A stretch of DNA of 64,000 nucleotides from Clostridiales bacterium (GTDB lineage: Bacteria > Bacillota > Clostridia > Oscillospirales > QAMX01), in assembly GCA_016303065.1 (NCBI GenBank), contig JAEDMJ010000001.1:47451-111450 (forward strand), written 5' to 3'. This document shows positions 34,001 to 41,944 of the stretch, in pieces. A program made the position numbers and the translations under genes. The notes under the pieces were generated by a model, which ran no database searches, was not told where the DNA came from, and saw only the letters and a program-made list of their open reading frames with translations. Positions within the stretch are counted from its first letter, which is position 1. Each line of letters starts with the position of its first letter.

Positions 34001-34749
34001 ACACGGAGCGCGCCCTGCGCCTTGCCGGAGGCAGCGCAAAGCTCTGCCTCGTCAGAAACCTTACTCCGGCCGATCTTTCTGCGTCCGCCGAAGAGCTTCT
34101 CGCCGCCCTGTCCGACGCCCAGATGCTGATCTTCCCCGGCGGCTTCTCCGGAGGGGACGAACCGGACGGTTCCGGCAAATTCATCGTCAGCTTCTTCCGC
34201 AACCCGCGCATCGCCGAGGCGGTCAACACCCTCCTCAACGTCCGCGGCGGACTTGCCCTTGGCATCTGCAACGGCTTCCAGGCGCTCATAAAGCTCGGAC
34301 TCGTCCCCTTCGGCGAGATCCGCGACGCCGACGCCGCCTCCCCGACTCTCACGTTCAACGCGATCGGTTCCCACCGTTCCCGCTATGTCACGACGCGCGT
34401 GGCTTCGGTCAAGTCGCCCTGGCTTGCAAAGTGCGAACTCGGCGAGCTCCACACCGTTCCGATTTCCCACGGCGAAGGCCGCTTCACCGCACAGCCGGAA
34501 GTCCTTGCAAAGCTCATCGCCAACGGCCAGGTCGCGTTCCAGTATGTCAACGCGGCGGGCGAACCGACGTACGACACCGACTGGAACCCGGCGGGTTCCC
34601 TCTGCGCCATCGAGGGCATCACCAGCCCCGACGGCAGAGTTCTCGGCAAAATGGCTCACACGGAGCGCCGCGGACCAAATGTCGGAATCAACATTCCGGG
34701 AAACAAGCACCAGCCGATTTTTGAAGCCGGCGTGGAGTACTTCCTCTGA
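31021..34749 (+). CDS. purL: Phosphoribosylformylglycinamidine synthase (fused PurL-PurQ)
   Basis: A 1242-aa enzyme of purine synthesis (FGAR plus ATP plus glutamine to FGAM). The synthetase part has SDHCRHTTF and the ATP/Mg loops NETHNHPTEIEPFGGAAT and GGRTGRDGCGGATGSS. The C-terminal glutaminase domain carries VFPGTNCEYDTERAL, the nucleophile Cys in LGICNGFQAL and His in ISHGEGRF. This is the large fused clostridial/proteobacterial form rather than the PurS-Q-L set of Bacillus. Monocistronic; no other pur gene is next to it. Confidence 0.95.
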   Translation: MPVFRCYVSKKAAFGSERASLFRDLSELPGVTSLKEVLIFNRYDAEGISSEIYEAAKKTVFAEPPCDDVFDGNLPESALTQPCRLLAVESLPGQFDQRADSCASCIQLMSGGERPAVATARVYVFRGELSDAEFDACRSWLINPVECREASMELPETLKPDYGAPESVPVLEGFTGLDAEGLRAAIDGYGLAMDFDDITFLQSYFRSSEHRDPTLTELRVLDTYWSDHCRHTTFSTRLTDIKIEDETVREAFEEYLSARREVYGDRAETRPITLMDLATIGAKTLKKRGVLKNLDESEEINACTVRIEADNGGEKERWLLLFKNETHNHPTEIEPFGGAATCLGGAIRDPLSGRAYVYQAMRVTGSGDPTGSISDTLPGKLPQRRLTRTAARGYSSYGNQIGLATGLVDEIYHPGYVAKRLEIGAVVGAAPEENVVRKVPQPGDIVVVLGGRTGRDGCGGATGSSKSHSAKSLDVCGAEVQKGNAPEERKLQRLFRDPKVTRLIKRCNDFGAGGVSVAIGELAPGLRINLNKLPKKYEGLTGTELAISESQERMAVVVAPEDVEAVCAAANAENIEASVVAEVTGIPRLVMELDGRRIVDISREFLDSNGAPKTSGVFVPDTDAPVTNIMPVCGGPAAQFAAVEADLSCCSRRGLGEMFDSTIGAASVLSPYGGKYQLSPTQCMAALLPSDSGKMNTCSVMSYGFDPYISEQNPFAGAVMAVTESLAKLTASGADINDAYFTFQEYFERLRTDPKRWGKPFAALLGALSAQLGYGVAAIGGKDSMSGSFEDLDVPPTLVSFAIAPCDARKVISPEFKAAGNYVCLFAAPTDGNSMPVYDAVKRGFARVHSYIAEGRILSAYALGRGGLNEALPKMGFGNGIGFEIDSSVDAWEFGKTNCGAIVAEASEPLPGSVVIGRTISEPEIRLGKLGSVKLSDVSAAWEGKLEKVFPTKAPAGGVLETVSFAERNTARPIRGLRPTAVIPVFPGTNCEYDTERALRLAGGSAKLCLVRNLTPADLSASAEELLAALSDAQMLIFPGGFSGGDEPDGSGKFIVSFFRNPRIAEAVNTLLNVRGGLALGICNGFQALIKLGLVPFGEIRDADAASPTLTFNAIGSHRSRYVTTRVASVKSPWLAKCELGELHTVPISHGEGRFTAQPEVLAKLIANGQVAFQYVNAAGEPTYDTDWNPAGSLCAIEGITSPDGRVLGKMAHTERRGPNVGINIPGNKHQPIFEAGVEYFL

Positions 34750-34780
34750 TAAAACATAAGCAATATCACCATTTCGCATT

Positions 34781-34808
34781 AAACGGCATGACTTCGGTCA
34801 TGCCGTTT
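34781..34808 (+). terminator. Hairpin with UUCG loop after purL
   Basis: Perfect 12-bp stem AAACGGCATGAC with its complement around a TTCG tetraloop. No strong T-run follows, so it may act mainly to protect the 3' end. Confidence 0.6.
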
Positions 34809-34823
34809 ACTTGTATACCGAAA

Positions 34824-34858
34824 AAAAGCGCAGCCGGATCTTTGTCCGGTGCGCTTTT
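34824..34858 (-). terminator. Terminator of the XRE-ABC operon
   Basis: AAAAGCGC plus GCCGGA pairs with TCCGG plus GCGCTTTT; seven T follow on the minus strand. Lies about 50 nt after the ABC exporter stop. Confidence 0.75.
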
Positions 34859-34905
34859 AAGGGACGTTCAGCCATGGCGCGGTGCATCTGACTTCCGATT
34901 ACGTT

Positions 34906-36621
34906 CTACTGTGATACAGTGAACAGAGCATAGAAGTAGCCTTTTCTCTGCATGAGTTCGTCAAATCCGCCCGTTTCGGCAATACGCCCGTCTTTCAGCA
35001 CGAAAATGCCGTCATAGCGGCGGAGCAAGGATTCCTCCAAAGTGTGCGTCACAATGATGCGGGTCATACCCTGCAGATCGAGTATGTCGCTTGTGACCTG
35101 ATGCGCCGTCTGCGCGTCCAACGCTGCCGTGATCTCATCAGCCAGCAGGACGGAGGACTTTTTCAACAGGCTTCTGGCAATCGATATGCGCTGCTTTTCG
35201 CCTCCGGAAAGCCCGCGGCCCCCCTCGCCGCAGAGACAGTTGTCTCCGCGCTCTGTTATCAGACCTGTCAGGCGGGCCCGCCGTATAGCCTCATCAATTT
35301 CCTCCTGCGGAAAGTCATGGAACATTGAGACATTGTCTTTTATGGACGCATTGAACACAAACACATTCTGCAAAACGACCGAAAGCATATCATACAGGGA
35401 TTCCGGAGCAATACGGCGAAGCTCCGTTCCGTCCAGCAAAATATTGCCCGTATAATCCGTGCTTCCGCCCGTCAGCAGATGGAGCAGCGTAGACTTTCCG
35501 CTGCCGCTTCCGCCCACAACGGCGTATGCCTTTCCGGCCTCAAAAACGGCGTTGATTTCGTGCAGAACCTTCTTTTCTTGCCCATAACCAAATGAAACGT
35601 TTTCAAGGCGAATTTCATGTTCCAGTGCCGAAAGCTCCTCTCCGCCGCAGTCTGACGAATTCTTTTCCAGTTCCAATGCCAGCCTGTCGATCAGTCCCAA
35701 CGCCGCCCTGCGCGCGGCCAGAAGTCCTGGCAGCTCGGCAATAGGCTGTATTATAAAGTTCATCAGATTCACAAAGAGAATCACAACTCCCGAAGTCAGC
35801 CCATAGCCGGACAGAGCAAGGTATGCGCCGATAAGGAACACGCCAAGCTGCGCAAAAATTCCGGCTATGGCGCCGATCATGCCGACAATGGTTTTGATTC
35901 TGCGCCTTCCGAACTTTTCCCCCTCCAGCGCACGGTTGCTTTCGGCAAACAGCTTAAAGATCTCCTTTTCCGCTTTGAAGCTCTTGACAACCGCAAATCC
36001 GCTCAGACAATCATGCAGAGCGGCAGTAAAGTCCCGGTTTCGGTCAGATACCCGCTTCTCTGCCGCCTGTAATCTGTTCCCCGTAAGAAGGGAAGCGGCG
36101 AGAGGAAAAATCGTAACGCCGACGGCAATGGCAGTCATCAGCGGCGAGTACCACAGCATCATTGCAAGGGCACCTATAAACATCACTGCCTGCGTGATAA
36201 GGGAAAGCTGCTTTTCAAGATAGTTTTCCTCTATGCTGACCGCATCGTTGGTCAGGGCCGAAAGATAAACTGCCGTGCTTTCATCCCGGAAAGACGAAAT
36301 CTTCTTTTCGGTGAGCTTTTGAAATGCGAAATCTTTATATTGCCGCATGGCCCGCTCAATATAGCGGGGATGTGAAACATAGTTCAGCAGATACGCCGTC
36401 ATGTACAGAAGCACAAAAGCGCCGCTGATTTTGGCAAGCGTTCCAATAGGTAATGCGCCCGGAACACCGGACGCGGCGTCAATCAGCTGCTGCATGATCC
36501 ATGAAATGCTCAGACCGAGCGCGCCGGAAAACAGCGCCGTGAAAACGGCAATACAGAAAACGGGAATGTTGCGGCTGTAAAACTGCGCTGCAAGCTGTTT
36601 TTTTAACGACTTATTTCTCAT
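34906..36621 (-). CDS. ABC exporter (fused membrane and ATPase domains)
   Basis: A 571-aa half-transporter with six membrane segments (about 15-300) and an ATPase domain: Walker A VVGGSGSGKST, signature GRGLSGGEKQRISIARSL, Walker B SVLLADEITAALD and H-loop IIVTHTL. It would work as a homodimer, since no partner is next to it. Such genes export peptides, lipids or drugs. It starts inside the end of the XRE/TPR regulator gene (11-bp overlap). Codon choice is more A/T-rich than the flanking PurL gene, hinting at transfer. Confidence 0.87.
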   Translation of the reverse strand: MRNKSLKKQLAAQFYSRNIPVFCIAVFTALFSGALGLSISWIMQQLIDAASGVPGALPIGTLAKISGAFVLLYMTAYLLNYVSHPRYIERAMRQYKDFAFQKLTEKKISSFRDESTAVYLSALTNDAVSIEENYLEKQLSLITQAVMFIGALAMMLWYSPLMTAIAVGVTIFPLAASLLTGNRLQAAEKRVSDRNRDFTAALHDCLSGFAVVKSFKAEKEIFKLFAESNRALEGEKFGRRRIKTIVGMIGAIAGIFAQLGVFLIGAYLALSGYGLTSGVVILFVNLMNFIIQPIAELPGLLAARRAALGLIDRLALELEKNSSDCGGEELSALEHEIRLENVSFGYGQEKKVLHEINAVFEAGKAYAVVGGSGSGKSTLLHLLTGGSTDYTGNILLDGTELRRIAPESLYDMLSVVLQNVFVFNASIKDNVSMFHDFPQEEIDEAIRRARLTGLITERGDNCLCGEGGRGLSGGEKQRISIARSLLKKSSVLLADEITAALDAQTAHQVTSDILDLQGMTRIIVTHTLEESLLRRYDGIFVLKDGRIAETGGFDELMQRKGYFYALFTVSQ

Positions 36622-37687
36622 GTTCCGTCAACGCCTTCCACATAGCGGTCAGCGCATCATCTCCAATGGAACGGAGAGCGTTTTGTATACTCATTCTTCC
36701 CGTTTCACCGAGATCGTCATATGCGCTGGCCTGTTTGGCGTAAGCTGCGAAACGAACCGCTCCCACGTCGTAATCGGGCGCTGCGTCAAAACATTCCGCA
36801 AGCTCTTTGGCATAACGCAGAGAGCGGCGGGCGGCATCATTGTCACCGGATTTTATCTGTGCGTAAGCGAGGCACACAAAAAATACACTGTTCATCTTGT
36901 CAAGAAAGCTGGGTTTCTCCCCGTCTCTTAAACCGGAAAGCACATCCGTGCCCCAAAGCAGGATCGACCTTGCCGAAGCGTAGTCCTTTTGGCTGAAAAA
37001 CACATTGACATATCCCGTAACGGTGCGGATGAAAACCGCGGTGCTTCTCAGCAGGGCTTCCGCCAGAAATGGCAGCGCCTCATTTGGACGATTGCAGTTG
37101 GAAACAAGCGTCAAGCCAATCAGGTCATTGTAAATACCGCCCGCGTTGTGTTTCCGCAGAAGTTCCACAGCCTGCTCTCCCTCGTCCATGGCAAGATATG
37201 CTTCCGCCATGTTGCCGTAAATGGTAAGCTCGCTGATTTCAGGCTCTGTGTTCTGCGGCAAAAGCAAAATTGCATAATCCATCAGCTCCAAAGCCCGGTG
37301 CAGCAGCGCCTTTTCCTGACTTTCCAAACCAAACACACAGTATAGAGTGGCGCTGTTGTAAACAACGTCAAATGCGTTGGGATATTTTTTCAATGCCTTT
37401 TCCGCTTCCCCGAGGCCTTCCCGATCTTTGTCGTGACGGTATTTTTTCAGCCTGTCCACAGTTGCCTTCAGATGATTGTTCTTCATCTCATATCCCAGCA
37501 GCACATCCACCGACGTGTCAAAAAAATCTGCCATCGCCATAATCATGGACAATTCCGGCTGGGACAGCTTTGCTTCCCATTTGTAAACTGCGCCAACCGT
37601 TACGCCCAGCACTTCGGCAAGCTGCTCCTGCGTCAGTGACCTCTGTTTTCTTAATTTGCGTATGTTTTCCGCAAGTCTGATCTCCAT
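36611..37687 (-). CDS. XRE-family regulator with TPR-like domain
   Basis: A 358-aa protein. Residues about 5-62 are an XRE helix-turn-helix (NIRKLRKQRSLTQEQLAEVL, then VTVGAVYKWE). The rest is all-helical with TPR-like repeats, the architecture of peptide-sensing RRNPP regulators, although many XRE/TPR proteins have no known peptide. ATG 37687 has AAAGGAG upstream; the frame extends to 37714 without a better start. It precedes and overlaps the ABC exporter and probably controls it. Confidence 0.8.
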   Translation of the reverse strand: MEIRLAENIRKLRKQRSLTQEQLAEVLGVTVGAVYKWEAKLSQPELSMIMAMADFFDTSVDVLLGYEMKNNHLKATVDRLKKYRHDKDREGLGEAEKALKKYPNAFDVVYNSATLYCVFGLESQEKALLHRALELMDYAILLLPQNTEPEISELTIYGNMAEAYLAMDEGEQAVELLRKHNAGGIYNDLIGLTLVSNCNRPNEALPFLAEALLRSTAVFIRTVTGYVNVFFSQKDYASARSILLWGTDVLSGLRDGEKPSFLDKMNSVFFVCLAYAQIKSGDNDAARRSLRYAKELAECFDAAPDYDVGAVRFAAYAKQASAYDDLGETGRMSIQNALRSIGDDALTAMWKALTEHEK

Positions 37688-37718
37688 GTGGTTTTCTCCT
37701 TTCGGTTTTCGCACTTAT

Positions 37719-37727
37719 ATTGTAGCA
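37719..37727 (-). promoter_or_regulatory. Extended -10 promoter for the XRE-ABC operon
   Basis: Minus strand TGCTACAAT: a TGN extension before TACAAT, 32 nt upstream of the ATG. The -35 region (CTTCAT at 17 nt) is poor. Confidence 0.4.
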
Positions 37728-37825
37728 GAAAACACGCCAAAATGAAGACACCGGCAATACTGATCAGATTTATTTTTTTATACCATTGGTATGTGTTTTG
37801 CTTTTGGCGCAGCGCCTTTCTTTTG

Positions 37826-37850
37826 AACCGCGCGGCTGCCGCGCGGTTTT
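37826..37850 (+). terminator. GC-rich hairpin
   Basis: AACCGCGCGG, loop CTGC-side, CCGCGCGGTT then TT. It lies between the unknown membrane protein and the XRE gene; on the plus strand it has a T-run, on the minus strand it may act as a second-line terminator. Confidence 0.4.
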
Positions 37851-37861
37851 CGGCGCACAAC

Positions 37862-37900
37862 AAAAATGCGCCGGAAAGCTCCCGCAGGAGACTTCCGGCG
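37862..37900 (-). terminator. Terminator of the polytopic membrane protein gene
   Basis: CGCCGGAA and TTCCGGCG flank a 16-nt loop that can itself fold (CTCC and GGAG), followed on the minus strand by CATTTTTG. It starts 29 nt after the stop. Confidence 0.75.
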
Positions 37901-37928
37901 ATTTTATTCTCAATTTGCTCTAAAAAAC

Positions 37929-39401
37929 TCAGAACAGAAAGCTCCAAAGCCCCGCAGCCGCGGCCGCGCAGCCGATGATAAACCAGATGTGTATAACCGT
38001 GATGCTCCCGAAGGCGGTCGCAAAGCCGCTGTGCCTGAACAGGTCGAGCCGCTCTTTTTTCAGATAATGCCACCAAATCGTCAGCAGTTCGTAATACAGG
38101 GTATACGCCGCGGCAAGCGTCCACAGCGGGAGCTCCTTTCCGAGCAGCAGCGACGCCGCCACAGCCGCGGCGGTGCACAGAGCCGCTGTCCCGGCCGCGG
38201 CACCTCCGAGAAATCCCAAAGACCGGTCCGCAAACAGCTTTTTGGCCAACAGAAACACCGGGACACCCAGGGCAAGCAGGGCGGCAGTTTCTCCGCTTCC
38301 CCCAAACACGAGCGCCAGCGGAAGCCATGCGTATACCAGCGCCAGCAGAAAATCCTCTCCGGCATACATCATGCGCATCAGAATGCCCGGCCGCTCTTCC
38401 GTCGAGGTTTCAAGCTCGGCAAGGTATTTTTTTTCGCTTATAAAATCGAAGGTACGGAGCTTTTCGAGAGCCGGACGCCAGATCGGCCCCTTGTCAAACC
38501 TGCGTTCAAGCGCAAAGTGACAGACGGCAACGGCGATCCATGCGCAGGCGGCCCCGACCGAAAGCACGGGCGGAAGCTCCGGCGCAGGAACAGCGCCTTT
38601 TTCAAATCCAAACACTCCGTAAAACGCCCACAGCCCGCCGAGCATTCCGGCTCCGCCCGCAAATCCGATTGCGCATTCCATGGCTTTCCAGCCCTCAAGA
38701 TACCTTCCCAGCCTGCCCAAAAACGGACGGCCCGAAGCGGTCTCCTTAAACCTGCGGTGAATCATGTTCCCGAAAAACCAGCCCACCGCCGCACCCGCTC
38801 CCGCGGCAAGGGACACGCACAGGGCCAGCCATTCGAGCCTAAGCGCCATGTACCAGATAAGCCCGGCGGAAACGCAAAGATACCCTCCCCAGACCTCCGG
38901 TCGGGTAATCGAAAAATAGATTTTGGGATAAATGCCGCGGCGCGGCTCATGGGGACGGTTCAGAAGCCAGATCCCGAAGCTTCTCAAAAGCATCGACCCC
39001 GCCGCCACAAGACAAATCTCCCATCCCGCGATCCGGTTTCCGCAGAAAACCGAGAGTCCGAGCATTATGTACGCCGCCGCACACTGAAACCAGAGAAAGC
39101 CCTTGAGCGCCAGCCCAAGCTGTCCCCGCCAGAAAGAAAGCGCACCTCCCCGGTGAGCAAGGCCGATGGTCTGACCGTAAGTCATCTCTCCTCCCGGGAA
39201 CATCGCCGCCGCGCCGACGCCGGCAAGGATCACGGCGTTTTCCGCCGCGTTATCGATTCCGAGCGTCTCCGCCGCCGCCGCGGTAAAGAGTCCAAGCATC
39301 GCTCCGGGCAGCATCGCGCCGCTTCCGTGACCGATCGGAGTGCCTCTCATACCCCAGGCATACGAGAGTCCGAGGGCACAGCATAAAAGCAGAACAATCA
39401 T
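37929..39401 (-). CDS. Polytopic membrane protein, function unknown
   Basis: A 490-aa protein with twelve or more hydrophobic segments and little soluble mass apart from a loop near residues 270-330. It opens MIVLLLCCALGLSYAWGMRG, and the MRGTPIGHGSGAMLPGAMLG run (Gly-rich, between TM1 and TM2) looks functionally important. A later SFWRGQLGLALKG and GYLCVSAGLIWYMALR repeat the aromatic-Gly pattern. I do not recognise a family. ATG 39401 has GGAGG 9 nt upstream. Single gene with its own terminator. Confidence 0.75.
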   Translation of the reverse strand: MIVLLLCCALGLSYAWGMRGTPIGHGSGAMLPGAMLGLFTAAAAETLGIDNAAENAVILAGVGAAAMFPGGEMTYGQTIGLAHRGGALSFWRGQLGLALKGFLWFQCAAAYIMLGLSVFCGNRIAGWEICLVAAGSMLLRSFGIWLLNRPHEPRRGIYPKIYFSITRPEVWGGYLCVSAGLIWYMALRLEWLALCVSLAAGAGAAVGWFFGNMIHRRFKETASGRPFLGRLGRYLEGWKAMECAIGFAGGAGMLGGLWAFYGVFGFEKGAVPAPELPPVLSVGAACAWIAVAVCHFALERRFDKGPIWRPALEKLRTFDFISEKKYLAELETSTEERPGILMRMMYAGEDFLLALVYAWLPLALVFGGSGETAALLALGVPVFLLAKKLFADRSLGFLGGAAAGTAALCTAAAVAASLLLGKELPLWTLAAAYTLYYELLTIWWHYLKKERLDLFRHSGFATAFGSITVIHIWFIIGCAAAAAGLWSFLF

Positions 39402-39502
39402 CTCTCCATACCTCCGAATATTTTCAGGAACAGTACAGAGGCTATAATACATTAAAACCCGAAATCTGTCAACGCCGGCTTTGTGCCGTTCTTTTTTCCC
39501 CT

Positions 39503-39525
39503 ACGCCGCTTTTTCCGGCGTTTTT
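39503..39525 (+). terminator. Short hairpin between 39401 and 39604
   Basis: ACGCCG, 7-nt loop, CGGCGT and a T-run. Lies in the divergent gap between the membrane protein and the CPBP protease; weak. Confidence 0.35.
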
Positions 39526-39580
39526 GACGTTCCATTTTGCTTTTTCCGACCGTTTATTCTTCACTTTGCGCCGATGTCAC

Positions 39581-39609
39581 TTGATTTACAACGAGAAAAG
39601 TGATATTAT
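39581..39609 (+). promoter_or_regulatory. Promoter for the CPBP protease
   Basis: TTGATT (39581-39586), 17-nt spacer, TATTAT (39604-39609), 45 nt before the ATG. Confidence 0.6.
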
Positions 39610-39653
39610 AATATCCTCTATAAGCATAAAACCCGAAAGGCGGATTCAAACGC

Positions 39654-40673
39654 ATGGAAAATCCCAGCCCCAATCTTCCCGATCTTCGCTCCGAACGCAG
39701 ATACGCCTCAAAAGTCGGCTTCGCCCTTTTGGTCTACGCGCTGGCAAGTCTCGGTCTTCAGTATGCGGCCCAGATGATCATCATGAATCATTCGCCCGCG
39801 CTTTTGGATAACTCTTTCGCATATTACGCCGCGCTGCTTCTCCCGACTTATATTCTCGGAACGCCCGTCTGCGCCTTTGTCATGCGCCTTGCCCCTGCGG
39901 CGCCTCCCGAAAAGAAAAAAATGCGTCCGTCGCAGTTTTTCGTTGCTCTTTTGATGTGCATGACTCTGCTCTATGCCGGAAACCTTTTGGGAAACACCTT
40001 CGGAACCCTTGCCGACAGATTGTTCGGCGGTTCAAGCGGCATTTCCGAACTCATTGCCGACGCCGATCCCCTTGCGAACATTATTTTCGTCGTGATTCTC
40101 GCGCCGGTCGTCGAAGAGCTGATCTTCAGAAAATTCATTGTCGACCGCTTCCGCCGCTACGGCGAAGCCATTGCGGTCGTCTCATCCGGACTTCTCTTCG
40201 GCCTTTTCCACGGAAATTTCTACCAGTTTTTCTATGCGGCTCTGCTCGGAATGTTCTTCGCTTTCATCTATGCCAAGACCGGGCGGATACGCCTTACAGT
40301 GATTCTCCACATGATAATCAATTTTTTCGGCGGCGTGGTCAGCACCTGGATCGTCGACAACTGCTACGAAGGCTATGAAGCGCTGATGGAGATAATTCCT
40401 TCCCTCGACCCTTCCCAGATCACCGATGAACTGATGGCCGAAATCATCACCTATCTGCCTTCGCTAACCATTCTTTCGGCTTACAGCACGCTCATTCTCG
40501 GCGCGGCTGTCGCCGGATTCGTCCTTTTTATCGTAAAACGAAGAAAGTTCAAATTCTCTCCCGGCCCGGTCAGCCTCGAAAGCGACACCTTCTCCGTAAC
40601 CTGGGTGAACGCAGGCGTAATTCTCTTCACGGTGTTTTGTGCAGTCCTCTTTGCACTGAACCTGACCGCATGA
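39654..40673 (+). CDS. CPBP-family intramembrane metalloprotease
   Basis: A 339-aa membrane protein with about eight segments. The CPBP/Abi motifs are complete: VVEELIFRKF (EExxxR), LLFGLFHGNF (FxxxH) and ILHMIINFFGG (HxxxN), which bind the catalytic metal. It also has an N-terminal cytoplasmic stretch and a C-terminal segment. Members act in CAAX-type processing, bacteriocin self-immunity and signalling. No bacteriocin gene is adjacent, so immunity is only a possibility. Single gene with its own promoter. Confidence 0.87.
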   Translation: MENPSPNLPDLRSERRYASKVGFALLVYALASLGLQYAAQMIIMNHSPALLDNSFAYYAALLLPTYILGTPVCAFVMRLAPAAPPEKKKMRPSQFFVALLMCMTLLYAGNLLGNTFGTLADRLFGGSSGISELIADADPLANIIFVVILAPVVEELIFRKFIVDRFRRYGEAIAVVSSGLLFGLFHGNFYQFFYAALLGMFFAFIYAKTGRIRLTVILHMIINFFGGVVSTWIVDNCYEGYEALMEIIPSLDPSQITDELMAEIITYLPSLTILSAYSTLILGAAVAGFVLFIVKRRKFKFSPGPVSLESDTFSVTWVNAGVILFTVFCAVLFALNLTA

Positions 40674-40682
40674 CAAATTCCA

Positions 40683-40711
40683 TTGACAAAGCCCCGGCTT
40701 TGTGATAGACT
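40683..40711 (+). promoter_or_regulatory. Promoter for the Gfo/Idh/MocA dehydrogenase
   Basis: TTGACA (40683-40688), 17-nt spacer, TAGACT (40706-40711), 46 nt before the ATG. Confidence 0.65.
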
Positions 40712-40757
40712 AAATTCAAGATCATATCGAAATCAATTTACGGAGGAGCTGAAAAAC

Positions 40758-41813
40758 ATGGCACTCAAATTTGCGGTCATCGGCTGCGGCGGAATGGGAC
40801 GCTGCCATTCCGAAGGTTTCAAAAGTCTGGGCAACGACGTTATTACCATGGCAGCCTGCTGCGACATTGTACCCGAAAAGGCCGAAGCGTTCAAGGAGCG
40901 TTTCGGATACGAAAAGGCATACACCGACTACAAGCAGATGCTCAAAGAGGTTCGCCCCGACCTTGTAGCCGTCACCACCTGGAACGCGGCTCACGCTCCC
41001 TGCACGATAGATTCTCTGGAAGCGGGCGCAAACGTCTTCTGCGAAAAGCCCATGGCAATGAACGCCGCAGAAGCCCAGGCCATGAAGGATACCGCAGAGC
41101 GCTGCGGCAAAGTTCTTCAGATCGGATTTGTCCGCCGTTTCGGCAACGACGCCGCTGCTGCAAAAAAGTTCATCGACCAGGGAATCCTCGGCGATCCGGT
41201 CTACGCCCGCGCGTTTTATCTGCGCCGCCGCGGCTGTCCCGGCACCTGGTTCGGCGACAAAACCTTTTCCGGCGGCGGTCCGCTCATCGACATCGGCGTT
41301 CACGTGCTTGACCTTGCGCGCTACCTCATGGGTAATCCGAAGCCCGTCAGCGTTTTCGGCACCGTCAACGACAGGATCCACCTCAACTGCGCCATCGCCG
41401 GAAGCACCTCCCCCTGGAAAACCGACGATCCCGGCGTCTCGGTTTACAATGTCGAGGACTTTGTCGCCGGCGAGATCCGCTTTGACAACGGCGCCTGCCT
41501 CCATGTCGAGACAAGCTACAATATGAACCTCCAGGCCGAGGCCAACAATGTGGAGATATACGGCACAAAGGCCGGACTTATGCTCAATCCTCTCGAGATA
41601 TACACCGAAATGGGCGAAAAGCTCCTGAACATCCCTGTGATCGAGAACAACAACTTCACCGGCGATGCCTATGTTGCTGAAGACAGGCATTTCGTGGACT
41701 GTGTTCTCAACGGCACCGTCTCAATGGCCAGCGCCGACGACGGTCTCCAGGCCATGAAGATCATCGACGCGCTCTATGAATCCGGCCGCACCGGCCGCTC
41801 TGTCCAGCTTTAA
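40758..41813 (+). CDS. Gfo/Idh/MocA-family dehydrogenase
   Basis: A 351-aa NAD(P)-dependent sugar or inositol dehydrogenase. The Rossmann start is FAVIGCGGMGRCH (residues 5-17); the conserved EKPMA (residues 99-103) and the catalytic Lys/Asp/His set GGGPLIDIGVHVLDLARYL follow. No signal peptide. Such enzymes oxidise myo-inositol, scyllo-inositol, glucose or related sugars. ATG 40758 has GGAGG upstream; the longer frame to 40683 includes the promoter. Single gene ending in a hairpin. Confidence 0.9.
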   Translation: MALKFAVIGCGGMGRCHSEGFKSLGNDVITMAACCDIVPEKAEAFKERFGYEKAYTDYKQMLKEVRPDLVAVTTWNAAHAPCTIDSLEAGANVFCEKPMAMNAAEAQAMKDTAERCGKVLQIGFVRRFGNDAAAAKKFIDQGILGDPVYARAFYLRRRGCPGTWFGDKTFSGGGPLIDIGVHVLDLARYLMGNPKPVSVFGTVNDRIHLNCAIAGSTSPWKTDDPGVSVYNVEDFVAGEIRFDNGACLHVETSYNMNLQAEANNVEIYGTKAGLMLNPLEIYTEMGEKLLNIPVIENNNFTGDAYVAEDRHFVDCVLNGTVSMASADDGLQAMKIIDALYESGRTGRSVQL

Positions 41814-41820
41814 GCCGACA

Positions 41821-41850
41821 AACACCGCCGCAAGGATTTGCGGCGGTGTT
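41821..41850 (+). terminator. Terminator after the Gfo/Idh/MocA gene
   Basis: AACACCGCCGCAA, loop, TTGCGGCGGTGTT, with a poor T-run (TGATATTTT). It starts 8 nt after the stop. Confidence 0.7.
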
Positions 41851-41881
41851 TGATATTTTCCCTCCGGGAACAACACATCCG

Positions 41882-41917
41882 CCGCTCTGCCGCGAAAGGC
41901 CTTCCTCGGCAGAGCGG
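41882..41917 (+). terminator. Second hairpin in the bceR leader
   Basis: Perfect 11-bp stem CCGCTCTGCCG with its complement around a 14-nt loop, about 12 nt before the bceR Shine-Dalgarno. It may terminate read-through from the dehydrogenase gene or sit in the bceR leader; no promoter is evident between it and the gene. Confidence 0.45.
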
Positions 41918-41944
41918 AATTTCGTTTGAAAGGAGTCTTTTCAA

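Noticed and set aside
33520..34779. 419-aa minus-strand open frame over the purL glutaminase domain
   Set aside because: Antisense shadow; the plus strand encodes conserved PurL catalytic motifs.
37742..37978. Short plus-strand frame starting MKTPAILIRFIFLYH near the XRE regulator, considered as a pheromone gene
   Set aside because: No Shine-Dalgarno site, and it runs into hairpins and the end of the neighbouring gene; the regulator type is also unproven.
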